Shown piece after piece: positions 1-11,739 of a stretch of 64,000 nt of DNA. Position 1 is the first letter of the stretch; every line of letters starts with the position of its first letter. This DNA comes from Ascarosepion bandense (Eukaryota; Mollusca; Cephalopoda; Sepiida; Sepiidae). The stretch lies in the NCBI GenBank assembly GCA_037127315.1, contig JBBBDQ010001939.1:644501-708500 (forward strand). Reading direction: 5' to 3'. The notes under the pieces were generated by a model. That model was not told where the DNA came from. It worked only from the letters and a program-made list of their open reading frames with translations, and made no database searches. Both the position numbers and the translations under genes were made by a program.

Positions 1-900
1 GTGATGGTGAGGGAGGCCTGTATTGGGCTGAGAGGAATGTTTCAGTTGGATTTGGGTTAGATGTGATAGCAACAAACAGGGTTGCAGTGACAATGACAAG
101 GGATTCCTGGAGCTGGGTGGTGACAACATTAAGGTGTTATTAATCACAGTGGTTGGTATTGGGAGCTTGGTAATGTGAAACTGAACTGTCTTCAACACTC
201 CATGTATGAAGAGTTAGGTGAGATTAGTGAAGCTCAGGCAAGGTCACAGTTGTGATGAGAGAAACAGTTATGGTAGTGACAGCGACAGGGTGTCTGTATG
301 TTGGCAGATGGCTATTGTACTATTTTCATTGTGGGGATTTGTTTTGTGGACCAAATGTGATGCTCAGAGCCCATGTGCAGAAAATGACATTTTTATTTTA
401 TGTTTTGCCTTTTTGGTGTTCACATCTAGCTGACATGCAGAGTGAATAAAAAAAAAAGGATCTATTTGCAGCAGAAGATAACATTATCATTGCTCACTGA
501 TTTTATGACTATTTCACAAAGACTCTGTTAAAATGTAGTCATTTTTTGCATGAACGCCTTAACATTTTATTTAGCATGAAAGAAGTTATGGAGAGAGAGA
601 CCAAGAGATGTGGAGAAAAGGTCAAACTTTTAATTATTATGCAATTAGGATATATGATGATAATTAAAAGGGAATTAAAATTGATAATTTTTTATATCTG
701 CTATACTCTGAAAGAAGTAATAGAGAGAGACGCAAAGAAACATATAGAAAATATTACACTGGTCATTATTATTTATAATTATTTTAGTCTCTCATTACTT
801 CCTTTTTATGGCAATTTGTTTATTATATTAGAAAAAAACCCATGAAGTTTTTAAACATAATTATTCTCAAATACTGACCCATTCTTGATGTTTAAGAATT
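1..900. other. AT-rich stretch, no gene recognised
   Basis: No coding region or known repeat is recognised. Short open frames here have no family features. A weak direct duplication about 133 bp apart is visible: the block around 578-605 and the block around 709-740 both read TGAAAGAAGT followed by a GAGAGAGA run. Confidence 0.5.
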
Positions 901-904
901 AGTG

Positions 905-905
905 T

Positions 906-960
<55 letters not shown>
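905..960. repeat. (CA)n microsatellite
   Basis: A nearly pure CA dinucleotide run of about 55 bases. It abuts the 3' part of a LINE A fragment. Confidence 0.95.
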
Positions 961-964
<4 letters not shown>

Positions 965-2335
965 AGTCTAGTAAGACTAGATACCAGAGTGAAGAGCTCA
1001 TCCAAGTAATTACCATGAAAGTATTTATAAAAAAAGAATGGAGAAGTAACCTTATGGTGGTGGGTAAGTGACTGAAGCTGAGTCTCCAGATCAGAACCAA
1101 CAATATTGCAGATTCTTTTTTCAAAGAACTCAAAGTAAATATCAAATAGCACTGGACCATATGTGGCAGCAATATTCTAAGCATAGATGAATGGTAGACT
1201 TATACATATGTAAGATAAATTCTGGAGAGAAAAATGTCTTGTTCAACACTGTGAACTGACATTTTTATCAATGGATTCAATATATTCTTTCCTCTTCATA
1301 TCAGCTGAGAATGTTAGCCTGACAAGGTGCAATTAGTCATTTTCCTGGAATTTAGCGTCAGCCATGTCAATGGAAGGAAGCAGAGGATTAATGGAGTGAA
1401 TTTTAGTTTTAGAGGTGCTAAAAGTGACAAACCATTCTTTTATCCTTGTTAATGATGATTTTGAGGTTATTTTGGGCATCAGCTACCATTTTGACCTTGT
1501 CAGACTGACCAGCCTTACTACTGAGGTGGGAGTAAATGGTTGTGTCACCAGCATACATGCCAAGTAGAGAGCTGATGACATCAGAAAGATCATTAAGGAA
1601 AATTAAAAACAGCACAGGACCAAGGATGGAGCCCTGAGAAATACCCACCTTAGTATGAAAGAATCTAAACTAGTGGCCGTTCAGTATAAGCTTCATTTCA
1701 CAATTTGATAGGAAGTGATGGATCAGCTCATAAATGTGTCCAGAGACACTGTAACTTTTCAGTTTGTGGAGAATATCTGTATGCCAGACCCTGTCAAAGG
1801 CTTTCAAGATGTCAAATGCTACAGATCAGGCTTCATCATTTTTCTCTAGAGCATGATAGACTCTTTCTGCAATTATTGTCAGTACATCAGTAGTTGACCT
1901 GTAAAAACAAAGTCGTATTGCTTGTCTGAGAAAAGGCCCTGCAATGAGAGATGATAAACCAATTCAGCACTGATAAAAACCTCTAGGAGTTTCACAAAAA
2001 GAGGTAGCTTGCAAATAGTTAAAAGGGTTGGATGGCCAATCAGAGTTTTTAAAAACTGAAACAACATGACAGCAGACAGGAAAGCATGAGGCAGTGAGGC
2101 ATTTGTTATACAGTTTAGAGATTACAGGAGCCAGTTCAGGAGCACACTTCTTAATGACTATTACAGAGATGATAGCATAAAAGCATGGAAGGGTTATATG
2201 CATATCACTCAACAAGGATTCTAATATCAAGTATATTCTGAATGAGTCAAGAGTAGAGTTTGGGAAGAATTCATAGGCAAAGCATTTAGCTTTATCAGCA
2301 GAAGATGTTAATACCTCAAATTGATTGAAGGGGTG
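961..2335 (-). pseudogene. LINE family A fragment, decayed (RT region)
   Basis: On the minus strand this region aligns by eye with the intact LINE A at 16.8-20.3 kb. It includes the reverse transcriptase stretch 'SQGSILGPVLFLIFLNDL' and the catalytic box as YAGD (second residue pair damaged from YADD), near 1540-1640. Upstream RT sequence lies at 1880-2230, and the C-terminal region at 1000-1180. Frames are broken by several stops and shifts, so no protein can be made. The 3' end stops at the CA microsatellite and lacks the usual LINE A A-rich tail. It is an old dead copy. Confidence 0.85.
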
Positions 2336-2364
2336 GGGGGAAGAGATTTTGCCCTTATGTATAG

Positions 2365-2615
2365 CTATATTTTATAGATTATGCAAAATAATTTGATAAA
2401 GTACTTCAGAAAGAACTGGTAGGTAAGCTTGATATATTGTAGAAGGATATTAGAGTAATCCAGAACTTAGACTGGGAACAAATTAACAATATGCAGATAG
2501 AAAATAAATTTAGTAAATATACAAAATTAGGAAGGGATGCAAGACAAGGATGTGTCTTTTCACTGGACTTGTGCAATCTAGAGTGAAGTGATTCTGAGAG
2601 AATTAGAATTTCTAC
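2365..2615 (+). pseudogene. RTE-type LINE reverse transcriptase, part 1
   Basis: The plus-strand translation reads like the middle of an RTE-clade reverse transcriptase: a 'DYAK.FDKV' box with a stop in it, then 'RQGCVFS'. The copy continues at 3322 after a 702-bp LTR-like insertion and again at 4560 after a solo LTR. The three segments are one broken element. It is dead, with in-frame stops. Confidence 0.8.
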
Positions 2616-3317
2616 TGTTATGTGTTATTTGTAACAAAAAGAAAAAAAATGATTAACCAAAACTCAGAGATAAATCACAAACAAATATTTAATTTACCAA
2701 AACATTAAATAAAAATATTTACAAATATACAGTTTTTGCATTTGAAAAGAAAAACAGAGTTTAGTACTGGCAGGTGAAGTTTTATGAAGAGGAAGGAAGG
2801 GTCAGAATTTCTACCCAATTCACTTCGAAGTAGTTTTAAGTGCTATACTTTTTAGAAATGTGTATATAAAGAATAATTTCCAGTATGCTCAATGAAAAAG
2901 TCAAAAATATCTATTTACCCATATAGTTCCATGAGGTTCTCTTTCAGGTTTCAGTTGGTCAGCAACTTTTCTTAGAGATTCTTTCGGCTGGATATAAATC
3001 CTTGAATCAAAGTTGGAGTTGATAATGTCAGCAAATCCTGTTAACAACTAACTACTCTCTTCCCAAAACCTATTTTTATAGGGGCCAACATTTAATTTGC
3101 ATATTCTAGAATCCTTTAGAATTCTCTAGATTTTACTCAAATTTTCACGGACATTCTAGCATCTTCCAAACGTTCTATTTCTAATTTCCTTATTTTTACA
3201 ACTACTTCATGAATTAAAACTTTTTTGTATTAACAAGTAGGACTCAAATGAATCCATTACTACAACATTTTAGACATTATTAATATTATTTTTATATATA
3301 AATGCATCCTCGTAACA
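2616..3317. mobile_element. Probable solo LTR (702 bp) inserted in RTE LINE
   Basis: The insertion starts TGTTATG and ends CGTAACA, so it has the TG...CA ends and short inverted repeat of an LTR. The four bases before it (CTAC, 2612-2615) are repeated directly after it (3318-3321). Removing the 702 bp rejoins RTE coding sequence on both sides. The minus strand has a TATAAAA-like box near 3080, which suggests the LTR reads leftward. No internal retrotransposon region is left, so it is probably a recombination product. The family is not recognised. Confidence 0.72.
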
Positions 3318-3321
3318 CTAC

Positions 3322-3825
3322 CATGAATCATTATTGGTGGCTAAAATCTTAATGAAATTAAATATGCAGATGACACAGTGTTAGTAGCAGACACAGAAGG
3401 GAAAATACAGGAACTCCTACCAAAAATAGTAAAGGAATTCAAGAAAAAAATCTCAACATCAATTGTAAAAAGACAGAATGTATGGTTGTCAATGAGAGGA
3501 AGAGACCAAATAAAAGAAAGAGAGAAGAAAGGACTAAATATCAACTGTAGGAAAACAGAATGTATGGTTGTCAGCAAAAAGAACAGCCCAAAATGCAAAC
3601 AACAAATTAGAGATACCAAAATCAAGCAAGTACAAAAATTTTAAATATCTAGGAAGTTTTTGAACAGAGGACAGAAAATGTGACACTGAAATCCACAGAT
3701 GCATTGGGATAGTGAAAGATGCTTTCTAAAAGCTAACCAATGTATTAAGAATCAGGAAAATTTTGTTAGAAACAAAGAAAAGTGTACTATTATGTAATAT
3801 CCGTCCTCCTATATGGCAGTGAATG
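3322..3825 (+). pseudogene. RTE-type LINE reverse transcriptase, part 2 (YADD box)
   Basis: The translation gives 'IKYADDTVLVADTE', the RTE catalytic box with both aspartates. It is followed by 'GLNINCRKTECMVVSKK' and 'TKIKQVQKFKYLGS', all characteristic of the RTE clade. A local duplication of about 90 bp repeats the KTECMVVS region (about 3470-3500 and 3540-3580). The reading stops at 3825, where a solo LTR is inserted, and resumes at 4560. It is non-functional. Confidence 0.9.
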
Positions 3826-4559
3826 TGTGGTGATACTGACCGAGCAAAAGCGATGGACCAGATGTTTGCTCTCTCACGACAAAAAAGGCAAATGACCAAA
3901 AGTCATCCATGCACAGCTGGCCTCGCACAGATGTTCCGGTTGAAAAATAAAAATTAATCAAATATTAAATTTTCATTTCGCGAGCCTACGCGAATTTTAT
4001 TTATCAGCCAATGGGAAGCCCAGAATCAAATACAAGTGTGAAATCCCAAACGAGCTGCTGTGATCCAAAAAGCAGATATAAAATGCGGACACAGACAGAC
4101 ACCAGCAGGCAGAACTTGAGGAGAAGAGTGTAATCAATATCCCCTTGACCTAAGTCAAGTGGCTACTATGCTTGCCTCTTTCCTTTCCTCCTCCCCTGTC
4201 TCAAAACTATTTACTGACTTAAGGAGTGACTACATCAAAGACATTCCTCACTTACACACTCCCCACATTCCTAAACCTTAAATCTCTTTCAGCTTATTAT
4301 TTGCCATGAACATTTTAACCTCTGTTGGATCTATATTCAAGTATTGCTTTAATTGTAAAACATTAATTGATATGTGTTTATATAAAAATGTTACTTTCAA
4401 CTCAATTTGCTTTTCTTGATTTTATAATCATTTTATGATTTATGGTGGGCTATCTACAACAAGGCCAAATTCCATTAACCTGCAATGGTATACAACTACT
4501 CTTCACTAGAATGGAATCCCACTACAACTAGAAAAAGAATAGATTAGCAACCCACTATA
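3826..4559. mobile_element. Solo LTR, family 1 copy 1 (734 bp)
   Basis: This copy is closely similar over its whole length to the copy at 25232-25960. It starts TGTGGTGATAC and ends CCCACTATA, giving short inverted ends (TGTAGTG/CACTACA type, slightly mutated). The target duplication AATG occurs at 3822-3825 and 4560-4563. The flanks rejoin a continuous RTE reading ('GSECW' region). No gag or pol lies inside or beside it, so it is a solo LTR. A 4-bp duplication is usual for several Metaviridae (gypsy-type) lineages; the lineage itself is inferred. Confidence 0.88.
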
Positions 4560-4975
4560 AATGCTAGACAATCTCCTCATAGATGATGAAAAGACTTGCG
4601 GCAACAGAACTGTTTTGTAGAAGGATGCTGAGAATAACAAGGTAAGCAATGTAAACAATAATGAGATTTTAGAGAAACTGGAAACAAAACGGACACTTAA
4701 CACCAGAAAGAGACAGTTGAAATTTCTAGAGCACAATAGGGAAAGAAAGCTTGGAAAATTTGACACTCACATGACATATTGGAGGCAAGAGTGACAGAGA
4801 AAAACAGTGCATGACCTCCCTAATGAACTTGTGTAAATGGTTGACAGAATAGGGATTAAGAGATATAGTGAGAAGATAAAATATATTAAGAGCCACAATG
4901 AACAAGAAATTGTAGCAGGCTATGATCGCCCATGTCCTGAAGGGACCAGGTACATAAAAGAAGAAGAGTCAATGG
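4560..4975 (+). pseudogene. RTE-type LINE, C-terminal part 3
   Basis: The sequence resumes the RTE C-terminal region right after the solo LTR (a region that in RTE proteins reads like 'CWTIS..MKKRLEATE'). It then runs through the usual 'LEFLEHNRERKLGKFDTHMTYWRQE'-like part around 4670-4790. Similar minus-strand fragments lie at 13735-14160 and 56900-57180. Several frameshifts and stops are present. Confidence 0.8.
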
Positions 4976-5189
4976 ATAGTACATCAGAGTTCTTTTTTTG
5001 GGATCATCTCTAGAATGTATAATTATTTAAATATCCACAACAATTCTCAGTAGTTCATTTTCTTTAAAGCAGACACTGCAGGTACTTTAATCAACTTACT
5101 AACTTTTGAATCTGCAATTTTCATTGTTCTTAAACATTTACTAGAATGAAAATACAACTCCAGTTCTGTCATCATCCTGCCTTTCTGAA

Positions 5190-5790
5190 AATATTTCTCT
5201 TATTCTCAGTGTCTCTGCTTTAAATTAGATTTCTTTCTGATTCACTCAAAAAGTCAACCAAATATGAATGCTAAGAAAGCAAAACTAAAAATGAAAAAAT
5301 CATCTTCTTTGCATCTGTCCCACAAAACAAATCCCTTAAAACAAAAATAACATAAACGCAACATAAAAAGAAACCAGTCACAAATGTTGCCACCAAAGAA
5401 AAATCATAAAAAAAGAGTCTGGAAGCTGCCATATTTGCTTTAAGAAATCATCTCATAAACAACTGAGACAGATTGATGGTGAACTTCCAGCTCTACTAAT
5501 CCACTTTTGGCCTCTTTCAACATCTCCACTGTGACCTTGGCTAACTGATACTACAAACACATTAACTCCAGGCTTTACCAACAGTACTCTTCTTTCAAAG
5601 ACACCTCTTTCACCTACATTTAGTGAAATTCTGCTCACATTATCAGTATCAGTAATACAAAAGAATTTTATATTTACACTTCTTGTCTTCTTTTCATTTC
5701 GCTTTCCTGGTGATACCGTTGTTTCTTTTGTTTTCCTGTGCTACCATACGCATGTTTTATAAACATCAGCTTTATAAAACCAATCTGCTT
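5190..5790. repeat. Interspersed repeat R600, copy 1
   Basis: This region is similar to 12640-13240 over about 600 bp. Shared blocks include the CACCAAAGAAAAA region, the AAGAAA..CATAAACAACT region, and the ending TTTTCCTGTGCTACCATA. The other copy holds a longer open frame, suggesting the repeat once carried protein-coding sequence. The family is not recognised. Confidence 0.6.
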
Positions 5791-7383
5791 AAGGCAATTT
5801 TTATAGCAGAAATATTTTAATTCAAGATAACTTTTCCAGCAGCTGCCATGTCATACACAGATTCATGTTATACACACATTCCTGTCATACATACATACAT
5901 ACAAATAATTGATGGATTTTATAATCTGACATTATTCCTTATGACTATAAACATTATGTTTGAGTAGATACCACCACTTTTTTAAAACTTTAATTTAACT
6001 GTTTAAAAAAGACCATCTATAACATTTCTAGTAATAGAAAATAATGTGTGACTAAAAATCCATTAATTACTTAAAAATGACTTTCTTTTTGCTTTGGGCA
6101 TGAAAATAAAATTAGCAAATATATAGACTTCCAGTGATCCCAACAAGAAATGTGCATTTCTTAAATAAGATTGCTTTGTCACGATTCTGCAGAATAATGA
6201 TAAAAGCATACCTATTTTCTCAGAATGAAAATGCAAGACAGATTTTATTCCTGTTGGAAGGTACATTTTCTTTGTTTGGCAATTGCTTGAAATTGAAATA
6301 CTTGTTCATAATTTTAATTTAAAAGAGATGCCAAACTATTGGTTCCCAGAAAATTGATGGTATACCTGCATTTCATTGATGTAATATCACATATTGATAA
6401 GGTCAATAACTGCTTGTGATGGAGTGAAAATGGTACAGTTTAATTTTCATGCCTTAATAACAAACTCAATTTTTGTATATTTTGACAAGGTAGAAAAATG
6501 TATGCCTACTGCTGGTAAATATAATTTGGACAGCACCTTGTAAAGAACATACTGGTATTTAAAAATTTCAATACATCTGAAGAAATGTCATGTATATTCT
6601 TTTGAGGAAATTTGAAATATGTTTTTTAAAATTCTAGTCTTTTTATACTGGCAGTAAATCAGACAGCAATTCACAACAGCTTGTATTTGGTGATGAAAGC
6701 AGTGAAAGCAATGATTTAAAAGAGTAGATGATGAGGTATTTTATCAATATGTGACACAGTGACATTATTAGTTTGTTGGAATCTCAATGAAAAAAAGTGA
6801 CGTTTCTGTTTTCTATTAAAACTTTTTCTCCCAAATCTCACCTGGGGAGAAAATGTGTAAAGAAATATCCAACCTCAAGGTGTTTAAGAACTGATCTTTC
6901 TGAGAGAATAATAGATTTAGTTATTTTATTCATTTTTTTTTTAAATTAGAAAAATAATTTTTCACAAAGTATTCAAGAAATAATTGTAAATGTTCTACCT
7001 TGGCATTTTGTTTTATGATAATCATTTGGTTTTCACTATTTATTTTAGGCTGTCAATATATATATAAAGCATATTCAGTATTAATGTAGCAATAACTCCT
7101 CACAGTATTAACCAAGCATTTGACCAGGGGACCATTAGTGAACATACTGTTAAACACTATTTTTTATTAGCAGGGAAGGGTGCTTTGACAACAACCAAGA
7201 GTTATTATTAAAGTGGATTCACACAGAACAATTCTAGAGTTTGTACAATTAAGTATTGATCATTCAACAGTTGACCAGTTTGCATCATTTTAAGTTAGAT
7301 ATAAAAAAAGAAAATTTGCTTCATATTTTCATTCAACTCATGTAGCTAAGCTTTTGGTAACCACTGATGTGATTTGATGTGAA
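5790..7383. other. AT-rich stretch, no gene recognised
   Basis: No element ends, catalytic motifs or SINE boxes are seen. A short TACA run lies at about 5887-5902. Open frames here are short and lack family features. Confidence 0.5.
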
Positions 7384-7645
7384 GGAGGCACAGTGGAGTA
7401 ATGGTTAGCGGCTTGATAAATTGGAGAACTGAGTTTGAATTCCAGTCAAATTCATTACATTCACTTATGTGCTAATAATCTTAGGTAGGGTATGAATCCA
7501 TCTCTTCTACCTTCCCACTCAGATATAGGTAAATAGTAGGACAGATTGGATTCTGTAGTTTTGGGTGGCAACCAATCTAGGAGAATGAGAGTTGGGCTCC
7601 ATCAGGTTATCTTGCCCAAGACACACCACTTCTACTGCAGCTGCA
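7384..7645 (+). mobile_element. tRNA-derived SINE (OR-like)
   Basis: A tRNA-like head has an A-box-like GCACAGTGGAGTAATGG and a B-box-like GAGTTTGAATTCC near 7430. The body matches the other SINEs here (ATGAATCCATCTCTTC, then ACAGATTGGATTCTGTAG, then GGCAACCAATCTAG). The 3' end is truncated or replaced, because the usual hairpin tail seen at 36.7 kb is missing. The SINE body borders a palindrome cluster. Confidence 0.8.
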
Positions 7646-7723
7646 GTAGTGTGGTGCCCCCATGCAAGACCTCCTATATATTAACCAATTAATATATAGG
7701 AGGTTAATATATAGGAGGTCTTG
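7623..7723. repeat. Pair of nested palindromes
   Basis: Two hairpins lie side by side. The first is centred between 7640 and 7641 (CACCACTTCTACTGCAG / CTGCAGTAGTGTGGTG). The second has arms 7665-7684 and 7704-7723 (CAAGACCTCCTATATATTAA and its exact complement), with an extra inner copy of half the arm at 7689-7703. Confidence 0.85.
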
Positions 7724-8389
7724 CCCTATGACACTGAGGAGTCATTGGACTTGTGATCATCATGTGATTTTGATATATATACCAACTGCAGCATTTGTGA
7801 TGTCAACCCAAAGTGATAGAGAATTAACCTCTCAGGTTCACAGCATGCATGCTTGCCATCTTTTTTTATGCAAAAGCTGAATAGGGTTTTTCACATGCAT
7901 ATCTGGCAAAAAGGTTTAATATCTGCTACAAGTTGAGGAACTGTTGTGAGAAGTATTCCTCTTGTCTGCCATACTCCCCAGTTTTATATTATTGCATTAA
8001 CATATATTTTTAATAGTTTGGCTTTGAAAAATACACTATAAGAATGTTTGTAGTTATTTTCCACACTCCAAACTCTCACTCATAGGTGGGATGAGGTGAG
8101 GTGAGTCTCTAAAAGCTCTATTGCTTTCCATGGAAAGTGTTCAAATGAACTGCATCACTTGGTGTTCCACCAGGTCTGACCTTCACAGCTATGGCCTACC
8201 ATGCCACTTACATGCCACTTGAGTGGCCCCCAGGTCTTGTACAGGGTGAACCATAGTGTAAATAATGGTCAGAGGAACTGCAACTTTTTCTAAAGCTTGG
8301 TTACGGGTATGGGATTTAAGGATGCATGTTAGTGTATTGTGGATGTGTGCATTTTAATATAGAAGCAAGAAAAATTTGGGTTTCTACTT
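7724..8389. other. No gene recognised
   Basis: A short GGTGAG tandem run near 8090-8105 and a duplicated ATGCCACTT at about 8200-8220 are the only local structures seen. Confidence 0.5.
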
Positions 8390-8920
8390 CAGACCATATT
8401 GAATGCTGTTGCCATATCTGGTCAGGTGCTCCTGCTATTCATATTGAGAATCTGCAATGTAATTTGACTTGGCATCACAATTTCAGTCACTTTCTTATTG
8501 ACAGGATGTACCTTCCCTCAGTCTTTTCTACAAATATTTTCATGACAATTGCTTTGATGAGCTTTTTTTCCTAGCGCCTTGACCACATGAATTTAAACGT
8601 TCTACTAGATTGGCTTCTAGGTCCCACACATTTACCTTTGAAATAGTTAAATGTAATCACCACTTCTACTCTAACAATTTTTTTTCTTGCACTTTCCACC
8701 TGTGAAATTCCCTTCTGCTTATTTGCTTTCCTGATAACTATACTCTTCAAAAATTTAAATGCAATGTCTATTGCCATCTTCCATCTTGAATCCTGTTCAT
8801 CTTTTATCCTTTCCTCAATACCCACTATACCTAGTTTATTTTCACACTTTCACTCCCTGTACCCCACACCCATCGTGTACTAGTAGCATTCCCACCTTGC
8901 TTGGGGTGAAATGATTAAAA
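8390..8920 (+). pseudogene. LINE family A, 3' fragment
   Basis: The plus-strand reading starts at 'ECCCHIWSGAPAI', matching 'EYCCHIWLGAPAV' near residue 820 of the intact LINE A protein. It continues through the C-terminus into the LINE A 3' tail (CTTGCTTGGGGTGAAATGATT, then an A run at 8911-8919). This is a 5'-truncated insertion, the normal product of incomplete reverse transcription. Stops and shifts are present. Confidence 0.85.
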
Positions 8921-8924
8921 AAAA

Positions 8925-9125
8925 TCTCTTGGTTATGTTCATTTTCTTTTTCTTGTCCAGAAGCAAGTTAGGCTAAATAATAAGAATGGTCATAAAGGTT
9001 GAACTCAAGTCAGCTTTGCACTGTGTTGGAACAACCAAAGTAATGGTCATGTTTAGTTTATCGGTGGAGGTTCTGCAAAACACATCTGAATGTAATGTGT
9101 TGAAAGGTCCACATTTATTTCTATA
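8925..9125. repeat. Interspersed repeat R250, copy 1
   Basis: This region is similar to 30808-31200, sharing TCTCTTGG.TATGTTCATTTTC, a CCAGAAG..AGTTAGG block, and GCACTGTGTTGGAACAACCAAAGTAA. It starts directly after the LINE A poly(A). The family is unknown. Confidence 0.6.
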
Positions 9126-10280
9126 TGGACCTTGTTTATTATCATTTAATAACATAGTTTTTCTTTCTGATCAGAATCATTACTGAATCTATGATTATTT
9201 GCTCAATTTAATCTTACACAAGTCTATATTAGCTGAGCACCAAGGGAAAATCAAACTCATATAAGTAGATTTATCTGAGAGATAAACTTGCTCTACATAT
9301 AATAACATATAAAAAAATAAGAATTTTGATTTACTTTATTAAAAAATAAATTACATTATGATTTAGTTTTTAAAAATAATAAAAACAAAAAACTACTTCA
9401 TTTTGTTTTGCATTTTTGATTTACTTAAATAATTACAAGCAAGTGTGTTTTATTGAATTTTATTTTTTATATGTTAATTTACTTTATTAAAAAATAAATT
9501 TCTTTAGGATTTACTTTATTAAAAATAATTAAAAACAAAAATCTAGTTCATAGTTTACATAATGCTTTATTCAGTTATAATAGAGTTTTTTCTGGTGCTG
9601 AGTTGTCTTGATATTCAGTCACTGATGTTGAGTTGTCCCTTCCTGTTCTATTTATCTCTGTATATAAACTAGAACATGCATTCCTTTATATAAGGAATAT
9701 CAGTAAGTAATGAAGCATTTTTATTAAGGCCTCATAATAGAGGCATATAATTATAGACAGCTATCCAACCTACTATTAAAATTAATTTTCTTTGATCATA
9801 AAACTTATTTTGCTATCATGGTTTTTTGACATCTACTATACCATACTAGTTTCTTAAAATTCTTGTATGTATGGGGTACATTGTACTGTTTCAAGATACT
9901 CACAAAATTAGTAACAGTTATAAAAATCTGCTTTCATAGCACTATATACAACATCAAACCAGGTATTTAAAAACTTGAAACCAGTTTTTCTCTTTATAAT
10001 CAAAATCTCTGATGAGTCATTGGTCTATGATGTGATATCAGAAGGAAAGGCGACAATGAAAACACTTAAACCAGAATAATTTAATTTCTATAAAAAATAA
10101 AGCAGAAAAGAAAAGAAAGAAACAAAAACATATATTAACCATCTAATTTACAAGTCCTCTATAATAGACTAATTTATATGTCATTTAAAAAAAAGGTCAA
10201 TTTGAAACAAAATACACAACTGGAAATAGTTATATTCTGTATGTTCAGAAAGTATGAAACCATTTAATATAATTTTTTTA
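9126..10280. other. Very AT-rich, with a degenerate duplicated block
   Basis: A block of about 70 bp (TTTACTTTATTAAAAAATAAATT followed by AAAAACAAAAA, split here by variation) appears near 9330-9395 and again near 9480-9545. No gene is seen. Confidence 0.5.
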
Positions 10281-10281
10281 C

Positions 10282-10440
10282 TAATGTTCATCCAATACAA
10301 GCCCCAAGAGCCACTTAAGGTAGAGGAATGCTGTGCGGTGAGGTGTTGTATTAGCATAAGAAAGGGTAATATGTGAAGTTCTTGGGGTGATGCAGGAAAG
10401 AAAACAGCTAATTCTAAACTTGAAGATGTCAAGATTTAAT
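10282..10440 (-). mobile_element. Diverged short LINE A-derived element (partial)
   Basis: The stretch CAAGCCCCAAGAGCCACTTAA matches the diverged LINE A tail variant seen at 31796, but the rest is too worn to assign fully. Confidence 0.4.
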
Positions 10441-10498
10441 TAACAAATAAAATTTCAGAGATCAGTTGGAGACGTTAGGAGGATAGAGTTGAAGCCGA

Positions 10499-11100
10499 TG
10501 TTATACCATATCAATTTGATATATGCTCTATACTAGTAACATATCCCAAAGTGATGTAGGCTGTATAACCTGCAAACCAATGTTGATGATCAGCTTAAAA
10601 TATAACAACGGACGTGTATACAAAAATATATTCACTTAGTTTATTCTCTGCAATTGGATGATAGAGGAGTAATCAGAGGAATCATGCACATATGAGGGAG
10701 TGACAGCTAGAGTTGTCTTTCCTTGAGTTCTCTTCACATCCTGAGCTTGTCTGCTATCTGCTCTGTCCTCTGTCTCTCTCTTGAACTTGGAAAATCCAAT
10801 CTTATATATAAGTTCATGCTCTGTTGAGCTTCATCCAATTACGTCATTCCTGGACAGGCTTAATCACCAATTGTCTTTTGACATAATCACATTATCGTTT
10901 ATTTCATCATTCAAATTTTTTCCAACATGCTGATGCAATGCTTGTTTATTTCATTGTTTCTGACAATCAAAACATATTTCTCTATTCATTGTTTTATAAA
11001 CTGAAGTAATTTAATGTAAATTATATTTACTTCTGACCAAATACTTCAATTAACTTATTTCTATTATTTATATGATTTATATTTCCTGACATTGAAAAAC
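10499..11100 (-). mobile_element. Candidate LTR, boundaries unresolved
   Basis: Read on the minus strand, the region has an LTR-like order: a TATATATAAG promoter-like box (complement of about 10803-10813), then a purine-rich leader with repeated AGAGAGACAGAGGACAGAG motifs, then an AATAAA-type signal about 150 bp downstream. The left border TGTTATACC at 10499 could be an LTR end. No matching right end or target duplication was found, so this is tentative. Confidence 0.35.
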
Positions 11101-11130
11101 TGGCATCGTTTTCACAATACACTGTTTATT

Positions 11131-11627
11131 TAATTGGAGTAGATAGACTAAACTATTGCCTGGTTCACACTCCACCCACATCTATTGAACAGGTGAAGAG
11201 GCTCATCCCTTGTTTCCTGTTTAGGACGCGGTTTCCAGTTTTCTCTTTTCTAATCTTCTCACTTTTTTTTTTTCAATTGGAGTAGATAGACTAAACTATC
11301 ACCCGGTTCACACTCCACCCACATCTATTGAACAGGTGAAGAGGCTCATCCCTTGTTTCCTGTTTAGGATGTGGTTTCTGGTTTTCTCTTTTCTAATCTT
11401 CTCACTTTGTTTTTTTTTCAATTGGAGTAGATAGACTAAACTATCGCCCGGTTCACACTCTACCCACATCTATTGAACAGGTGATGAGGCTCATCCCTTG
11501 TTTCCTGTTAAGGATGTGGTTTCCAGTTTTCTCTTTTCCAATCTCTTCACTCTTATGTAGCCCCCTGCACATCAGTGGCGTTACTGCCTTGCTTGGGGTG
11601 ATATGATTAAAAAAGAAAAAAAAAAAT
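11131..11627 (+). mobile_element. Short LINE A-derived element with three tandem 5' units
   Basis: Units begin at AATTGGAGTAGATAGACTAAA at about 11132, 11274 and 11419, with periods of about 142 and 145 bp. Each unit runs through CACTCCACCCACATCTATTG and GAGGCTCATCCCTTGTTTCC to a T-rich run. Only the last unit continues into about 65 bp matching the LINE A 3' end (ATGTAGCCCCCTGCACATC, then TTGCTTGGGGTGATATGATT, then A-rich). No open frame is present. The tail suggests mobilisation by LINE A enzymes; the tandem head recalls LINE 5' monomers. Confidence 0.8.
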
Positions 11628-11739
11628 TGTTTATGTATTCCAGCTTTGACTGAAACCATTACATGTTCTTTTTTTGCCTTTGATTGGAATAAATTCTTTT
11701 CATGTTCAATTATATTCTGTTGGTTCCCAGAATATATAA

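Noticed and set aside
1..450. Coding region from overlapping frames at 218-449
   Set aside because: Two short overlapping frames with no motif and no codon support.
3341..3644. Minus-strand frame opposite the RTE RT
   Set aside because: It is the antisense of recognisable RTE reverse transcriptase text.
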